This document shows, one piece after another, positions 1-9,733 of a stretch of 41,461 nucleotides of DNA. The notes beneath the pieces are model-generated. The model saw nothing but the letters and a program-made list of their open reading frames with translations, was not told where the DNA came from and ran no database searches. The DNA lies in NCBI GenBank assembly GCA_012729355.1, contig JAAYDG010000027.1, positions 1-41,461 on the forward strand. Direction: 5' to 3'. The DNA is from Clostridiales bacterium. GTDB taxonomy: Bacteria; Bacillota; Clostridia; Peptostreptococcales; Anaerovoracaceae. Numbering within the stretch: the first letter of the stretch is position 1; each line of letters starts with the position of its first letter. The translations under genes and the position numbers were made by a program.

Positions 1-123
1 CCCGTATCTCTGGAACAGCGTCTTTGTGATGGCCGCCGTCAGTGTGGTCTTGCCGTGGTCCACGTGGCCGATCGTCCCGATGTTCACATGGGGCTTCGTT
101 CTTTCAAATTTAGATTTTGCCAT
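1..123 (-). CDS. tuf: Elongation factor Tu, N-terminal fragment (continues off the window)
   Basis: Reverse complement reads [52 protein letters not shown]-loop; AAAAGGAG ribosome-binding site upstream. Confidence 0.97.
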   Translation of the reverse strand, partial: MAKSKFERTKPHVNIGTIGHVDHGKTTLTAAITKTLFQRYG

Positions 124-202
124 TTTACTTCTCCTTTTCCGCCGCGGCTTTCTTTCGAGAAGCGCCCGGCACGTTTTCCTTTTCCTGGTTTCGCTAGTGA
201 GT

Positions 203-278
203 TGGAGCTGTTGAGCAGGTTCGAACTGCCTACCTCTTCCTTACCAAGGAAGTGCTCTACCTACTGAGCTACAACAGC
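203..278 (-). tRNA. tRNA-Thr (anticodon GGT), encoded CCA
   Basis: GCTGTTG...CAACAGC acceptor stem, D-arm TAGCTCAGTAGGTAGAGCA, anticodon arm CTTCC-TTGGTAA-GGAAG, GTTCGAA T-loop, 3' TCCA. Confidence 0.96.
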
Positions 279-303
279 ATACGATGGAGTTACACCGTTT
301 CAT

Positions 304-333
304 ATTATACTGTGCAACGATCGCTCATGTCAA
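304..333 (-). promoter_or_regulatory. Consensus sigma-A type promoter for tRNA-Thr/tuf
   Basis: Minus strand TTGACA - 18 nt - TATAAT about 26 nt upstream of the tRNA 5' end. Confidence 0.88.
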
Positions 334-394
334 CCGTTTTGTGCCTTTTTTCAACGGGCACAGACGTGTTTGCCGGCATCTTCGCGAAGCGATT

Positions 395-1015
395 TTACCG
401 GCTGTATTCTCCGAAAAACAGATGGAGTTTCCGACGGATCCGCTGGATGGCGTTGTCCACCGACTTGTCGCTCCTCCCCCGGTCCCGGGCGATATCCCGG
501 TAGGTCTTTCCATGGATGAGTTCTCCCAGCACCATTCGTTCGAAGGGACTTAAAAAACTGTTTTCGTGGGAAAAAAGCAGTTGAGCCATCTCTCCGATCA
601 GGAAAACGGCTTCCGGATCGGCGGCAGTCCCGGCGGAAAGCGTTTCGCCCAGAGTCCGGGGAGAATCGTCGTCGGCTACAGGATGATCCAAAGACAGCGA
701 AGTGTTCAAAGGAGTATGCTTCCGACGCCCCGCCGCCTTGATGGCTGTGATGATTTGGCGGTTGACACACAGGTCGGCAAACGTCCGGAACGAAGCCCCT
801 TTGTCGGGGTCGTAATTCTTGATGGCTTTGAAGATCCCGATCATTCCTTCCTGGACGATATCCTCCCGATCCGCGCCCAGCATATAATACAGACGGGCTT
901 TGGATTTGACCAGTTCCATGTAGTTGCGGATCAAATGTTCCGCCGCAATCTCATCGCCTTCCGAAGCCAGGGCGACCAGTTCCTCGTCGGTCCTCTGCTC
1001 ATACTGACGGCTCAT
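395..1015 (-). CDS. sigH: RNA polymerase sporulation sigma factor SigH
   Basis: MSRQYEQRTDEELVALASEGDEIAAEHLIRNYMELVKSKARLYYMLGADREDIVQEGMIGIFKAIKNYDPDKGASFRTFADLCVNRQIITAIK: sigma-70 region 2 with SigH-like features; followed by tRNA/tuf. Confidence 0.93.
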   Translation of the reverse strand: MSRQYEQRTDEELVALASEGDEIAAEHLIRNYMELVKSKARLYYMLGADREDIVQEGMIGIFKAIKNYDPDKGASFRTFADLCVNRQIITAIKAAGRRKHTPLNTSLSLDHPVADDDSPRTLGETLSAGTAADPEAVFLIGEMAQLLFSHENSFLSPFERMVLGELIHGKTYRDIARDRGRSDKSVDNAIQRIRRKLHLFFGEYSR

Positions 1016-1925
1016 CGATCTTTTCCTCTTCTGCCCCCCGCCGCTGCCGGCGAATTTCAAACAGCAGAACCGCTGCGGCGTTGGATGCGTTCAGGGAATC
1101 GATCTTTCCGCTCATGGGGATCGATACGATCTGATCGCATTTTTCCCGGATCAATCGAGACAACCCTCCGCCTTCTCCGCCGACCACCAATGCGACCGGT
1201 CCCGTCAGCTCGGCCCGGGTGTAGGGAATGCCATTCATATCCAATCCGGTCACCCACAGGCCCCGGTCCTTGAGCTCTTCCATGGTCCTGACCAGATTGC
1301 CCGCCTTGGCCACCGGCACGTATTCGATGGCGCCGGCCGAAGCTTTGGCTACGGTTTCCGTAAGGCCTACCGCCCGCCGGGAGGGGATCACGACACCGTG
1401 GGCGCCGGCGCCTTCGGCGCTGCGGAGGATCGCGCCCAGATTGTGGGGATCCTCCAGCCCGTCCAGCAGGATCACCAAGGGCTCTTCCTGCCGGACGGCG
1501 GCGCCCGCCAGGATCTCGTCGATCGATGCATAATCGTGGACGGCGGCCATGGCCGCCACCCCTTGATGGGGCCGGCCGGGACAAAGTCTGTCCAGCGCGA
1601 TTTTCTCCACGTATTGGATCGGAAGGCCACGCTCCCGGGCCATGGAAGCGATTTTTTTGATAGACCCTTCCCCATCCCGCTGCATCAGGATCTTGTCGAT
1701 GGTCCGGCCGCTCTTGATCGCCTCCGCCACCGGATTCCTGCCGATGATGAGATTGGGATTGTCCTCTTGTTCACGGTTGCGTCCACGGCTGACATCCCGC
1801 TGCCGGGAGTCTCTTTCGCGGTTTCCGCTCCACTGCTTTTTCACACCGGATTTTCCCGCCGGCTTTCCCTTCTTGTTTTTTTCGGTTGCCCGCTCTTTCA
1901 AGCGTGGGTTCTCCCTTTTGGACAT
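999..1925 (-). CDS. rlmB: 23S rRNA 2'-O-methyltransferase, TrmH/RlmB family
   Basis: SpoU motifs: LLDGLEDPHNLGAILRSAEGAGAHGVVIP, VALVVGGEGGGLSRLIREKCDQIVSIPMSGKIDSLNASNAAAVLLFE. Start taken at MSKRENP. Confidence 0.93.
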   Translation of the reverse strand: MSKRENPRLKERATEKNKKGKPAGKSGVKKQWSGNRERDSRQRDVSRGRNREQEDNPNLIIGRNPVAEAIKSGRTIDKILMQRDGEGSIKKIASMARERGLPIQYVEKIALDRLCPGRPHQGVAAMAAVHDYASIDEILAGAAVRQEEPLVILLDGLEDPHNLGAILRSAEGAGAHGVVIPSRRAVGLTETVAKASAGAIEYVPVAKAGNLVRTMEELKDRGLWVTGLDMNGIPYTRAELTGPVALVVGGEGGGLSRLIREKCDQIVSIPMSGKIDSLNASNAAAVLLFEIRRQRRGAEEEKIDEPSV

Positions 1926-1963
1926 GGTGTTCCTTCCGCCGGCAGCGCCGGCCTGTATCTCGG

Positions 1964-2470
1964 TCAGACTCTCCGATACCGGTTGATTCGGTACCGGTAA
2001 CCGCCTTCTTCTTGCACAGGCCCTTCTTCGATGGGGGCGAACCGGTCCCGGAATTCCGGGAAGTAGGCATCGGCATCGGGAAAAGCGTGCTCCAGTTCCG
2101 TCAGGATCAATTCGTCGCAACGATCCAAAAACAGGCGATAAATCTGCTCTCCCCCTGCAATATAGACTTCCTCCCCGCGAAGTTCGTTCTCGATATAGGC
2201 CAGGACTTCCTCGGGGGACGACAGAAAAAATCCGCTGAAATTACCGTCGTCATAAAACCGCCCCAACCTGGCCTTCCGTGAAAGGACAACGGTGTTGCGG
2301 CCGGGCAACGGTTTTCCGCCGGGCAGGGAATCCAGGGTTTTGCGCCCCATGATCACGGTCTTTCCCAGCGTTGTTTTTTTAAAATGCGCCAGATCACCGG
2401 GCAGGCGGCACAGGAGTTCCCCGCCGCGCCCGATGGCGCGGTTCCGATCGATGACAGCAACGGCGATCAT
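1964..2470 (-). CDS. folA: Dihydrofolate reductase
   Basis: MIAVAVIDRNRAIGRGGELLCRLPGDLAHFKKTTLGKTVIMGRKTLDSLPGGKPLPGRNTVVLSR; adjacent to thyA. An alternative start at 2497 overlaps the thyA stop (ATGA). Confidence 0.93.
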   Translation of the reverse strand: MIAVAVIDRNRAIGRGGELLCRLPGDLAHFKKTTLGKTVIMGRKTLDSLPGGKPLPGRNTVVLSRKARLGRFYDDGNFSGFFLSSPEEVLAYIENELRGEEVYIAGGEQIYRLFLDRCDELILTELEHAFPDADAYFPEFRDRFAPIEEGPVQEEGGYRYRINRYRRV

Positions 2471-2493
2471 ATCTTGCACCTTCCTTTTCCCTT

Positions 2494-3327
2494 TCATACG
2501 GCCACGGGGATCCCGGCCACCTGGGGTCCGGCCTGATAATGTTCGAACACGAAATCCTCCGGCGTAAAGTCGTAGAAATCCCGGATCTCCGGATTCATCC
2601 GAAAGACGGGCGCCTCGTAGCGGGGGCGGGCGATCAGTTCCTCCACGATGGCCTCGTGGCGGTCGTAAATGTGGGCGTCTGCGATCACGTGAACCAGTTC
2701 GCCCGCTTTCAAACCCGAGACCTGGGCCATCATGTGGACCAGTACCGCATACTGAGACACGTTCCAGTTGTTGGCTACCAGCACGTCCTGGGACCGCTGG
2801 TTCAGGATCGCATTCAGCCGGTCTCCCGTGACGTTGAAAGTCATACTGTAGGCACAAGGCTCCAGGCCCATGTCGGCAAGGTCTTCAAAATTGAACAGGT
2901 TCGTGAGGATCCTTCGGCTGGCCGGTCGATGCTTCAGCTGCCAGAGTACGTTGTCCACCTGATCCATTTCTCCCTGTCCGAATCGGTACTTCCTGGCCAT
3001 CTGATAGCCGTACGCCTTTCCGATGGTGCCGTCTTCACCGGCCCAGGCATCCCAAATGTGGCTGCGGAGGTCTGACACGCGGTTGGATTTCTTCTGCCAA
3101 ATCCAGAGCAGTTCGTCGATGGCGTTCTTCATGGGTGTGGGACGCAGGGTCAACGCGGGGAATTCGTCGGACAGATCGTATCGGTTGATCACGCCGAATC
3201 GCTTCTTCGTATGGGCCGGCGCGCCGTCGTCGGCCCATTTGGCACGGACCTCCTGTCCCTGTGAAGAATATCCGTTGTCCAGTATATCGCGGCACATCGC
3301 CGCAAAGAGGTCGTCAGCTTTGCTCAT
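2494..3327 (-). CDS. thyA: Thymidylate synthase
   Basis: MSKADDLFAAMCRDILDNGYSSQGQEVRAKWADDG... ...HIYDRHEAIVEELIARP; ThyA-type protein beside DHFR. Confidence 0.92.
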   Translation of the reverse strand: MSKADDLFAAMCRDILDNGYSSQGQEVRAKWADDGAPAHTKKRFGVINRYDLSDEFPALTLRPTPMKNAIDELLWIWQKKSNRVSDLRSHIWDAWAGEDGTIGKAYGYQMARKYRFGQGEMDQVDNVLWQLKHRPASRRILTNLFNFEDLADMGLEPCAYSMTFNVTGDRLNAILNQRSQDVLVANNWNVSQYAVLVHMMAQVSGLKAGELVHVIADAHIYDRHEAIVEELIARPRYEAPVFRMNPEIRDFYDFTPEDFVFEHYQAGPQVAGIPVAV

Positions 3328-4567
3328 GAGCGGGTTCTCCTTGTAAGAATATCTTTCGATACGTTCTGTACATCACGACACCTGCGATGATGCAGGCTGC
3401 GGCAGCCACCGTCCAGGCCTGTCGATACGTGAGCACATACAGCAGCAGTCCGAACACCGGCGGGCCGAAAGCTCTCCCCGTGGAGCGGGCGATTTCGTAC
3501 AGTCCCTGGAAACGGGCGATGTGGGTGACCGGGGAATATCTGGCGATAAATGCCCCTGCGCCCGTGGTGATCAGAATTTCGCCCGTCGTCCAGACGATCA
3601 CGGCAGCGAAGTACAGAGGCACGGAGCGGATCCAGATGTAGGAACCGAACCCGATCGTGTACAGCACTGCTGCAACAGCAGTGTTTTTCAATTGGTTCCC
3701 ACGTTTAGCATACCTCAGAATGATCGGTGTGGCAAGTACGACGGTCCCTGCGTTGACCGTCCAGATGAGCCCGGTGTACTCGGAAGCGGCCCGAGGACCT
3801 AAGTCTGCCGAAAGCTGAAGCGGCAGGATATAGGAAACCATCTGATAACACATGGTCAGAAGCACCATGCCCAGAATGAATACGTAGATCGGCGGCGTCT
3901 CCCGGAGCAAACTCCAGGTGTTTTTCCGCACGGCTTTGATTCCGTTCAGCAGATCCGTCCGCTCCGGTCCGGAGATCTCTCCGGAAGCGGCGGGCACGTA
4001 GATCTCCTTCACCGCAAACCACAGAACCGCCGCCGACGCCGCAAACACCAGCGCCTGAAACCAGAACACCCAGGGGAGATGGGCGTAGAACAGCAGGCCG
4101 CCGATGGCCGGCCCCATGGCATATCCCAGATTTTGCGCCATGAACAGCAAGGAAAAACTCTCATATTTGTTCGCCTCGTCGCACACGTCGGCCACCATGG
4201 CCGCCAGCGAAGGAAAGATAAAGCCGTTGGCAAAAAGCCCGGCGATCAGCAACGGGATCACCCAGAACGTCGTGGCGACGAAACCGGCAACCGCATACAG
4301 CGCAAAGATCAGCGCGCAGGACAGCACGAAAGTCTTCTTCCGTCCCACCTGATCAGCCAAACGCCCTCCTGCGGCAGTCCCCAGCGCATTGGCTGCAGCG
4401 ATGGCGAAAAGCAGCACGGCGGTGACCATTTCGCTGCAGCCCAGGACATCGGAAAACAACAGTGCCGAGAACGCTGCCACGCAGCTCCCCAGGTTGATGA
4501 GGAATCGAACAACCGACAGCACGTAGACTTGGCCCGGAAGACCTCTGAATTGCAGAAAATAATGCAT
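3314..4567 (-). CDS. MFS transporter (copy 1 of a tandem pair)
   Basis: 12-TM-like hydrophobic pattern, MFS motif GGRLADQVGRKK; start at MHYFLQFRGLPGQVY. Confidence 0.88.
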   Translation of the reverse strand: MHYFLQFRGLPGQVYVLSVVRFLINLGSCVAAFSALLFSDVLGCSEMVTAVLLFAIAAANALGTAAGGRLADQVGRKKTFVLSCALIFALYAVAGFVATTFWVIPLLIAGLFANGFIFPSLAAMVADVCDEANKYESFSLLFMAQNLGYAMGPAIGGLLFYAHLPWVFWFQALVFAASAAVLWFAVKEIYVPAASGEISGPERTDLLNGIKAVRKNTWSLLRETPPIYVFILGMVLLTMCYQMVSYILPLQLSADLGPRAASEYTGLIWTVNAGTVVLATPIILRYAKRGNQLKNTAVAAVLYTIGFGSYIWIRSVPLYFAAVIVWTTGEILITTGAGAFIARYSPVTHIARFQGLYEIARSTGRAFGPPVFGLLLYVLTYRQAWTVAAAACIIAGVVMYRTYRKIFLQGEPAHEQS

Positions 4568-4568
4568 G

Positions 4569-5810
4569 CTATCCCCTCTTTGCGGCAGCATCCCACCGGT
4601 AGACCGCATAAAGACATGCTCCGATGATCAGGCAGACCAGACTGTCCACCAGCCAGGCTTGCTGGTAGCTGAGCTTATACAACATCAGCCCGAAGATCGG
4701 AGGTCCGAAGCCCCGTCCCAGGGAGCGGGCCATGTCGTACAACGACTGGAACCGGGCGCGATGCGTCGCCGGTGCGTTCGCGGCGATAAACACACCGGCG
4801 CCCGTGGAAATCATGATCTCGCCCACGGTCCAGATGACCACCGCCACGTAGAACAGCGGCAACGTGTTTACAAAAGCATAGAACCCGAAACCGACGCAGT
4901 AGAGCACCGTGGCCAGTGCCGTCGTTCTCAGCTGATGACGTTTTTTTGTATACCCGATGATAACCGGTGTCCCGACAACGACACAGAGCGCATTGGTCGT
5001 CCAGATGAGCCCTGCATACCGGGATCCGTCCTGCATGCCGAAAGCGTCCGACATCTGCAGGGGAAGCATGAAGCCGATCATTTGATAGCACATGGTCAGA
5101 AAAATCAGGGAGAAGATGAATGCGAACAGCGGCTTGCGGTCAAAGAGCATCCGAAAGGTGTTTTCCCGCAGTGTTCGGCCCGGCCGTGTAACGTCCACGG
5201 TCTGGGGGGCAATGCCGAATTCCTTTCCGACGCCCAGAGCATACACATCGGTGGTCGTAAACTGCAGGAACAGGCCACCGGCCAGGAAAATCGCAGCCTG
5301 AAGCAGAAACAGCAGGTCCATGTGATGATAGAAAAGCAGGCCGCCGATGGACGGGCCGAAAGCAAAGCCCAGGTTCTGGGCCAGATACAGCAGCGAAAAG
5401 CATTCCGTGCGCTGTTCCTCCGGCGCGCTGTCTGCGACCATCGCCGACAGGATGGGATAGGAGGCGCTGCCGATGATGGACGACAAATAGATGAACGGGA
5501 TCATGCTCCGGGTGCCGGCCACCGTGGACGTCAAGGCGTACAACACGGATGTGAGCACGATGCAGATCATGTAGATCCGCTTGCGGCCGAAGTGATCGGC
5601 CAGCTTCCCCCCCACGATGGCACCGCCCACACTGCTTACGGCCATCAGCAGGAATCCCAGGCCGGCCTGAAACTCCGTGAATCCCAGGATCCGGGTCATG
5701 AGCAAAGAAAAAAACATGAAAATCATGCTTCCGATGCCGATGATCATGCGCGCCAGACAGATACAGTAGACCTGCCTGGGCAGACCGCGAAACTGATTGA
5801 TGTAATTCAA
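4569..5810 (-). CDS. MFS transporter (copy 2 of a tandem pair)
   Basis: MNYINQFRGLPRQVY... GGKLADHFGRKR; clearly paralogous to the 3314..4567 product. Confidence 0.88.
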   Translation of the reverse strand: MNYINQFRGLPRQVYCICLARMIIGIGSMIFMFFSLLMTRILGFTEFQAGLGFLLMAVSSVGGAIVGGKLADHFGRKRIYMICIVLTSVLYALTSTVAGTRSMIPFIYLSSIIGSASYPILSAMVADSAPEEQRTECFSLLYLAQNLGFAFGPSIGGLLFYHHMDLLFLLQAAIFLAGGLFLQFTTTDVYALGVGKEFGIAPQTVDVTRPGRTLRENTFRMLFDRKPLFAFIFSLIFLTMCYQMIGFMLPLQMSDAFGMQDGSRYAGLIWTTNALCVVVGTPVIIGYTKKRHQLRTTALATVLYCVGFGFYAFVNTLPLFYVAVVIWTVGEIMISTGAGVFIAANAPATHRARFQSLYDMARSLGRGFGPPIFGLMLYKLSYQQAWLVDSLVCLIIGACLYAVYRWDAAAKRG

Positions 5811-5827
5811 TGGATTGTACCGCTCCT

Positions 5828-6226
5828 TTATTCGTTCTCCGGCTCTTCCGCGGCAGCAACCGCCAGCGCCAGGACCTCCCCCAGTCGGTCCGGGCGGTCG
5901 CTGAGGTACAGATACCCGATCAGCGCTTCAAATGCGGTAGCCCACTTGTAGGTTACTGCATCAGCGTGACGGGGTTTTGTTGCGGATTTTCGATTCCGGG
6001 CTCTCCGAACCAGGCCCTGTTCTTCTTCCGTAAGAGACTCCAGCATCCGGCGCACCGCCCGGGCCTGCCCTTGGGCGCAGACATAGGGGACCGCCGCCCG
6101 GTGAAGCCGATCTGCATGAACGTGTCCCCGGCGGATCACATGCTCCCGGATGTAGGATTCGTAAATCGCATCGCCCAGATACGCCAGCGCCGTCGTATTC
6201 ATCTTCTCCGGTCCGGTCATGATCAC
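5828..6226 (-). CDS. mrnC: Mini-ribonuclease 3
   Basis: LAYLGDAIYESYIREHVI... and TYKWATAFEALIGYLYLSDR, RNase III-like catalytic core without a dsRBD. Confidence 0.9.
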   Translation of the reverse strand: MIMTGPEKMNTTALAYLGDAIYESYIREHVIRRGHVHADRLHRAAVPYVCAQGQARAVRRMLESLTEEEQGLVRRARNRKSATKPRHADAVTYKWATAFEALIGYLYLSDRPDRLGEVLALAVAAAEEPENE

Positions 6227-6228
6227 TC

Positions 6229-6771
6229 CTACGCCCTGTCGGACTGGTTCAGCATGTCATAGAGTTTGCCGCCTCGGGCGGGAGGCACAGGGTCCCGAAA
6301 CAAGATCGAAGCCCGAAACACGCCTTCTGCCAGTGTAAGCAGCGCAAAACTGGGCCGCCCGCCCAGCGGGCGGGTAAGACTGCCGGGATTGAGCAGGTGC
6401 ACGCCGTCCGCGAATTCCAGACAGGGAATATGCGTATGGCCGAAAATCGCGGCACTGCATTTCAGCTCCAGCGTCCTGTAAAGAAGTTTGGACAGGCCCC
6501 CTTTGACCGACTGCCGGTGGCCGTGGGTCAGGAGGATCGGACCGTAGGGAGTCTCCCAGATCCGATGATCCGGCACTTCGGACGCGCCGTCCATATTCCC
6601 GGAAACAGCCGTCACCGGGGCGCCGGTGCGCCGGGCAATCTTTTCGGCGTCCGCCGCATAATCTCCCAGGTGAAGGATCCCGTCCAGCGGATCGTCTTTG
6701 CTGTACTTTTCCCAGATCTGCACGGCGGCGTCCACCCTTCCGTGCGTATCGCTGATCACAAGATATCGCAC
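6229..6771 (-). CDS. Metallophosphoesterase, YfcE/MJ0936 family
   Basis: MRYLVISDTHGRVDA, LHLGDYAADAEKI, VSGNMDG, LLTHGHRQSVK, IFGHTHIPCLE: calcineurin-like phosphoesterase motifs. Confidence 0.9.
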   Translation of the reverse strand: MRYLVISDTHGRVDAAVQIWEKYSKDDPLDGILHLGDYAADAEKIARRTGAPVTAVSGNMDGASEVPDHRIWETPYGPILLTHGHRQSVKGGLSKLLYRTLELKCSAAIFGHTHIPCLEFADGVHLLNPGSLTRPLGGRPSFALLTLAEGVFRASILFRDPVPPARGGKLYDMLNQSDRA

Positions 6772-6772
6772 G

Positions 6773-8170
6773 TCAACTCCTGATGATCTGTACCCCCTGC
6801 GGGGTGTCCTTCAGCGTGATTCCTCTGGCCGCCAGTTCATCCCGAATGGCGTCGGCCCGGGCAAAATCCTTTTGTTTCCGCGCTTCCTGCCGCTCCGCGA
6901 TCAATTGCTCCAGTTCCTCGTCCAACGAATCGTTTTCTTTTTTCCGCAAGAGTCCCAGCACGCCCGTCAATTCGTTCAGAAGCTTCAGCGATTCCCGGGC
7001 AAAGTCTTTGGATGCACCGGATTTCGTATCGGTGTTCACATCCCGGATCAATTCAAAAACAGCGCTGATGGCGTCGGCGGTATTGAGATCGTCGTCCATG
7101 GCTTTGATGAATTTCGCACGATATCGATCGTATCCGTCGATTTTCTGTTTCTCTTCTTCCGTAAAAGGCCCGGATCCGGTATCGATCAGATGAAGCAGCG
7201 TAGCCTTGGCGTTCTTCATCCGCTCCAGGGCGCTTTGCGACTGTTCCATCAAATCCCGGCTAAAATTGATCGGTCCCCGGTAATGTCCCGAGAGCAGGAA
7301 GTACCGCAGCACTTCTCCGTCGAATTCTTTTAAAATATCCCGGACGGTGAAAAAATTCCCAAGCGACTTGGACATCTTTTCATTGTCGACGGTGATATAG
7401 CCGTTGTGCATCCAGTAGCGGGCGAAGGGTTTGCCTGAAAAGCCTTCGGACTGGGCAATTTCGTTTTCGTGATGAGGGAACTGAAGATCCTGTCCGCCCG
7501 CATGGAGATCAATGGTTTCGCCCAGATACTTCCTGGACATGGCCGAGCACTCGATGTGCCAGCCGGGACGCCCCATGCCCCAAGGAGACTCCCAGGCCAT
7601 CTCGTCCTCTGTCTTCTGAGCTTTCCAGAGCACAAAATCCAGAGGGTCTTGCTTGCGTTCGTCCACGTTGACCCGGGAACCGGCTTCCAGTTCTTCGATG
7701 TTTTGTTTGGACAGCTTGCCGTAGCCGGGAAACTTTCTGGCACTGTAATACACGTCTCCGTCCACTTCGTACGCCAGCCCTTTTTGAATCAGACCTTCCA
7801 CAAAAGCGATGATCTCGGGAATCGTTTCCGTTACTCTGGGGTGGACGGTGGCCGGCGTCACGTTCAGTGCCTGAACATCTTCGAAATAGGCCTTGATGTA
7901 CTTATCCCCCACCTCGTAGGGACTGATCCCTTCTTCTCTGGCACGGTTGATGATCTTGTCGTCCACGTCGGTGAAATTCTGTACAAAGCAGACCTTATTG
8001 CCTCGATACTCCAGGTACTTGCGCATGGTATCAAAGACGACGAAGGGCCGGGCGTTCCCGATATGGATGTAATTGTACACGGTGGGACCGCACACGTACA
8101 TCCGAATTTCGCTTTCGTCCAGCGGGATGAATTCTTCTTTTTTTCGCGTCAGCGTGTTATATACTTTCAT
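6773..8170 (-). CDS. cysS: Cysteinyl-tRNA synthetase
   Basis: [68 protein letters not shown]. Confidence 0.97.
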   Translation of the reverse strand: MKVYNTLTRKKEEFIPLDESEIRMYVCGPTVYNYIHIGNARPFVVFDTMRKYLEYRGNKVCFVQNFTDVDDKIINRAREEGISPYEVGDKYIKAYFEDVQALNVTPATVHPRVTETIPEIIAFVEGLIQKGLAYEVDGDVYYSARKFPGYGKLSKQNIEELEAGSRVNVDERKQDPLDFVLWKAQKTEDEMAWESPWGMGRPGWHIECSAMSRKYLGETIDLHAGGQDLQFPHHENEIAQSEGFSGKPFARYWMHNGYITVDNEKMSKSLGNFFTVRDILKEFDGEVLRYFLLSGHYRGPINFSRDLMEQSQSALERMKNAKATLLHLIDTGSGPFTEEEKQKIDGYDRYRAKFIKAMDDDLNTADAISAVFELIRDVNTDTKSGASKDFARESLKLLNELTGVLGLLRKKENDSLDEELEQLIAERQEARKQKDFARADAIRDELAARGITLKDTPQGVQIIRS

Positions 8171-8178
8171 CGTTTTCT

Positions 8179-8217
8179 CCTTTCGGGATGTTCCGGGGGG
8201 GGGGACGATCCGAAAGG
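8179..8217 (-). promoter_or_regulatory. cysS leader hairpin enclosing the Shine-Dalgarno sequence, with a C10 loop
   Basis: Perfect 8-bp inverted repeat, minus strand CCTTTCGG (8217-8210) / CCGAAAGG (8186-8179). The loop contains ten consecutive C (8204-8195); the AAAGG of AAAGGAG lies in the 3' arm. Confidence 0.55.
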
Positions 8218-8224
8218 CCGCCTC

Positions 8225-9253
8225 CTACAGGAACTCCATGGGATCCAGTGTGGCTCCGTTGAGCCGAAGTTCGAAATGCAGATGGTTGCCCGTGGTCCGT
8301 CCGGTATTTCCCACCGTGCCGATATAATCTCCGGCCTCCACGGTCTGCCCCATCGCCACGCCTATGGACCGGCAATGAGAATAATAGGTCTGTACACCGC
8401 CGCCGTGATCGATGATGATCAGGTTCCCGTAGGATCCGCCGCCGCTTATCCGGGTCACCACACCGGAAGCCGCCGCCGCAATGGGCGTGCCGCCGGGATT
8501 GTAGAGATCCACACCCAAGTGATACCCGGTTTCCGCCCGGCTTTCTCCGTAGGCGGAAGTGACGTTCAGCGGGACCGGCGGAATCAATGACACTGCGAAA
8601 CGAATCTGTCCCTCTTCCGTAAAAGCGAGTCCCTTGGCTCCGGTGTGTTCCTCTGCCGTGAGAATCATTTTCTTGTCGGAAATGTCGCGGTCAACGACCC
8701 GGTCGTTTTCCATCGTCAGCAGGATGCTGTATTCCAGCATGCCCGTATAGCGTTCGGCTTTGATCTTATCGAAAACATCGAAATCGCCGAAATCTTCCGA
8801 ATAGGCCGGTCCTTCCTCGAGCTCCCTGGTCTGTACGTATTTCTGCTGTGACAGCACTGTGAGCTTTGATGTCTGATGTTTTAAAACATAAGCCAGGCCT
8901 TCCTCTGCATTCTTTGCGTCCTGCAGAACGATTTTGCAGGCTTCCACAGTCACCCGACCCTGAAAATCCATCTGCAGGACTTGAGCGTTCTCCAACCGAT
9001 AATGGGCTTTGACCCCCTCGAGAATCTCCAACGCATCTTCTTCGGTCATGGTCGATACCACCAGCTGATCGCCGAAAAAGATCCCGTAGCCGTCGGTGCG
9101 ATAGGCCGCTTCTGCAGGGGTCCAGGTGAGTGCCGTGAAGAGAAGCGTCAGCGACAGGATCAAGACCGTGGTCAGGATCAAAGATTTGCGGCAGCTTCTA
9201 CATCGAGCTTTCACAGAGCCTACAGCCGCTCGCTTTTGTTTAGGGAATTTCAT
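8225..9253 (-). CDS. M23 family metallopeptidase (LytM-type)
   Basis: ETGYHLGVDLYNPGGTPIAAAASGVVTRISGGGSYGNLIIIDHGGGVQTYYSHC...GDYIGTVGNTGRTTGNHLHFELRLNG; N-terminal TM/signal anchor. Confidence 0.93.
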   Translation of the reverse strand: MKFPKQKRAAVGSVKARCRSCRKSLILTTVLILSLTLLFTALTWTPAEAAYRTDGYGIFFGDQLVVSTMTEEDALEILEGVKAHYRLENAQVLQMDFQGRVTVEACKIVLQDAKNAEEGLAYVLKHQTSKLTVLSQQKYVQTRELEEGPAYSEDFGDFDVFDKIKAERYTGMLEYSILLTMENDRVVDRDISDKKMILTAEEHTGAKGLAFTEEGQIRFAVSLIPPVPLNVTSAYGESRAETGYHLGVDLYNPGGTPIAAAASGVVTRISGGGSYGNLIIIDHGGGVQTYYSHCRSIGVAMGQTVEAGDYIGTVGNTGRTTGNHLHFELRLNGATLDPMEFL

Positions 9254-9731
9254 CGATGGTGACCTTTTTCATTCTTTGATCTTCGATCGGACGGTCCTGC
9301 TTGTTCCGGGGAACCGAAACGATGCGCCGCGCCACGTCCAGCCCTTCTGTCAAACAGCCGAAAGCCGCATACTGACCATCCAGGTAAGGGGCATCGCTCA
9401 CCATGATGAAAAACTGGGAACCCGCGGAATCGGGTGCCGCGGAACGGGCCATGGACAGGACGCCGGCTCTGTGAGCCAGGTCGTTGGGAAATCCGTTGGA
9501 AGAAAACTCTCCCTTGATCGAATATCCCGGGCCGCCTGTTCCGGTACCCTTGGGATCTCCGCCCTGGATCATAAAGCCGGGAATGATCCGATGGAAGATC
9601 AGTCCGTCGTAGAACCCTTCTTTGATCAACTTTTCGAAGTTCGCCACCGTAGTCGGCGCAATTTCCGAATACAGTTCTGCCTTCATCATGTCGCCGTTTT
9701 CCATTTCGATCGTTGCGATTTTCTTTGCCAT
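9240..9731 (-). CDS. Peptidyl-prolyl cis-trans isomerase, cyclophilin type
   Basis: IAPTTVANFEKLIKEGFYDGLIFHRIIPGFMIQGGDPKGTGTGGPGYSIKGEF... GVLSMARSAAPDSAGSQFFIM. Confidence 0.96.
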   Translation of the reverse strand: MAKKIATIEMENGDMMKAELYSEIAPTTVANFEKLIKEGFYDGLIFHRIIPGFMIQGGDPKGTGTGGPGYSIKGEFSSNGFPNDLAHRAGVLSMARSAAPDSAGSQFFIMVSDAPYLDGQYAAFGCLTEGLDVARRIVSVPRNKQDRPIEDQRMKKVTIDEIP

Positions 9732-9733
9732 GC

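Noticed and set aside
334-394. Possible sigH terminator (GTGCC...GGCAC)
   Set aside because: Only a 5-bp stem with an 11-nt A-rich loop and no convincing U-tract; too weak to annotate.
5140-5859. 239-aa minus-strand alternative frame within the MFS copy 2 gene
   Set aside because: Out-of-frame reading of a clear transporter CDS, rich in R/H/G/P.
4566-5951. 461-aa plus-strand ORF opposite the second MFS gene
   Set aside because: Antisense shadow; low-complexity hydrophilic translation complementary to TM codons.
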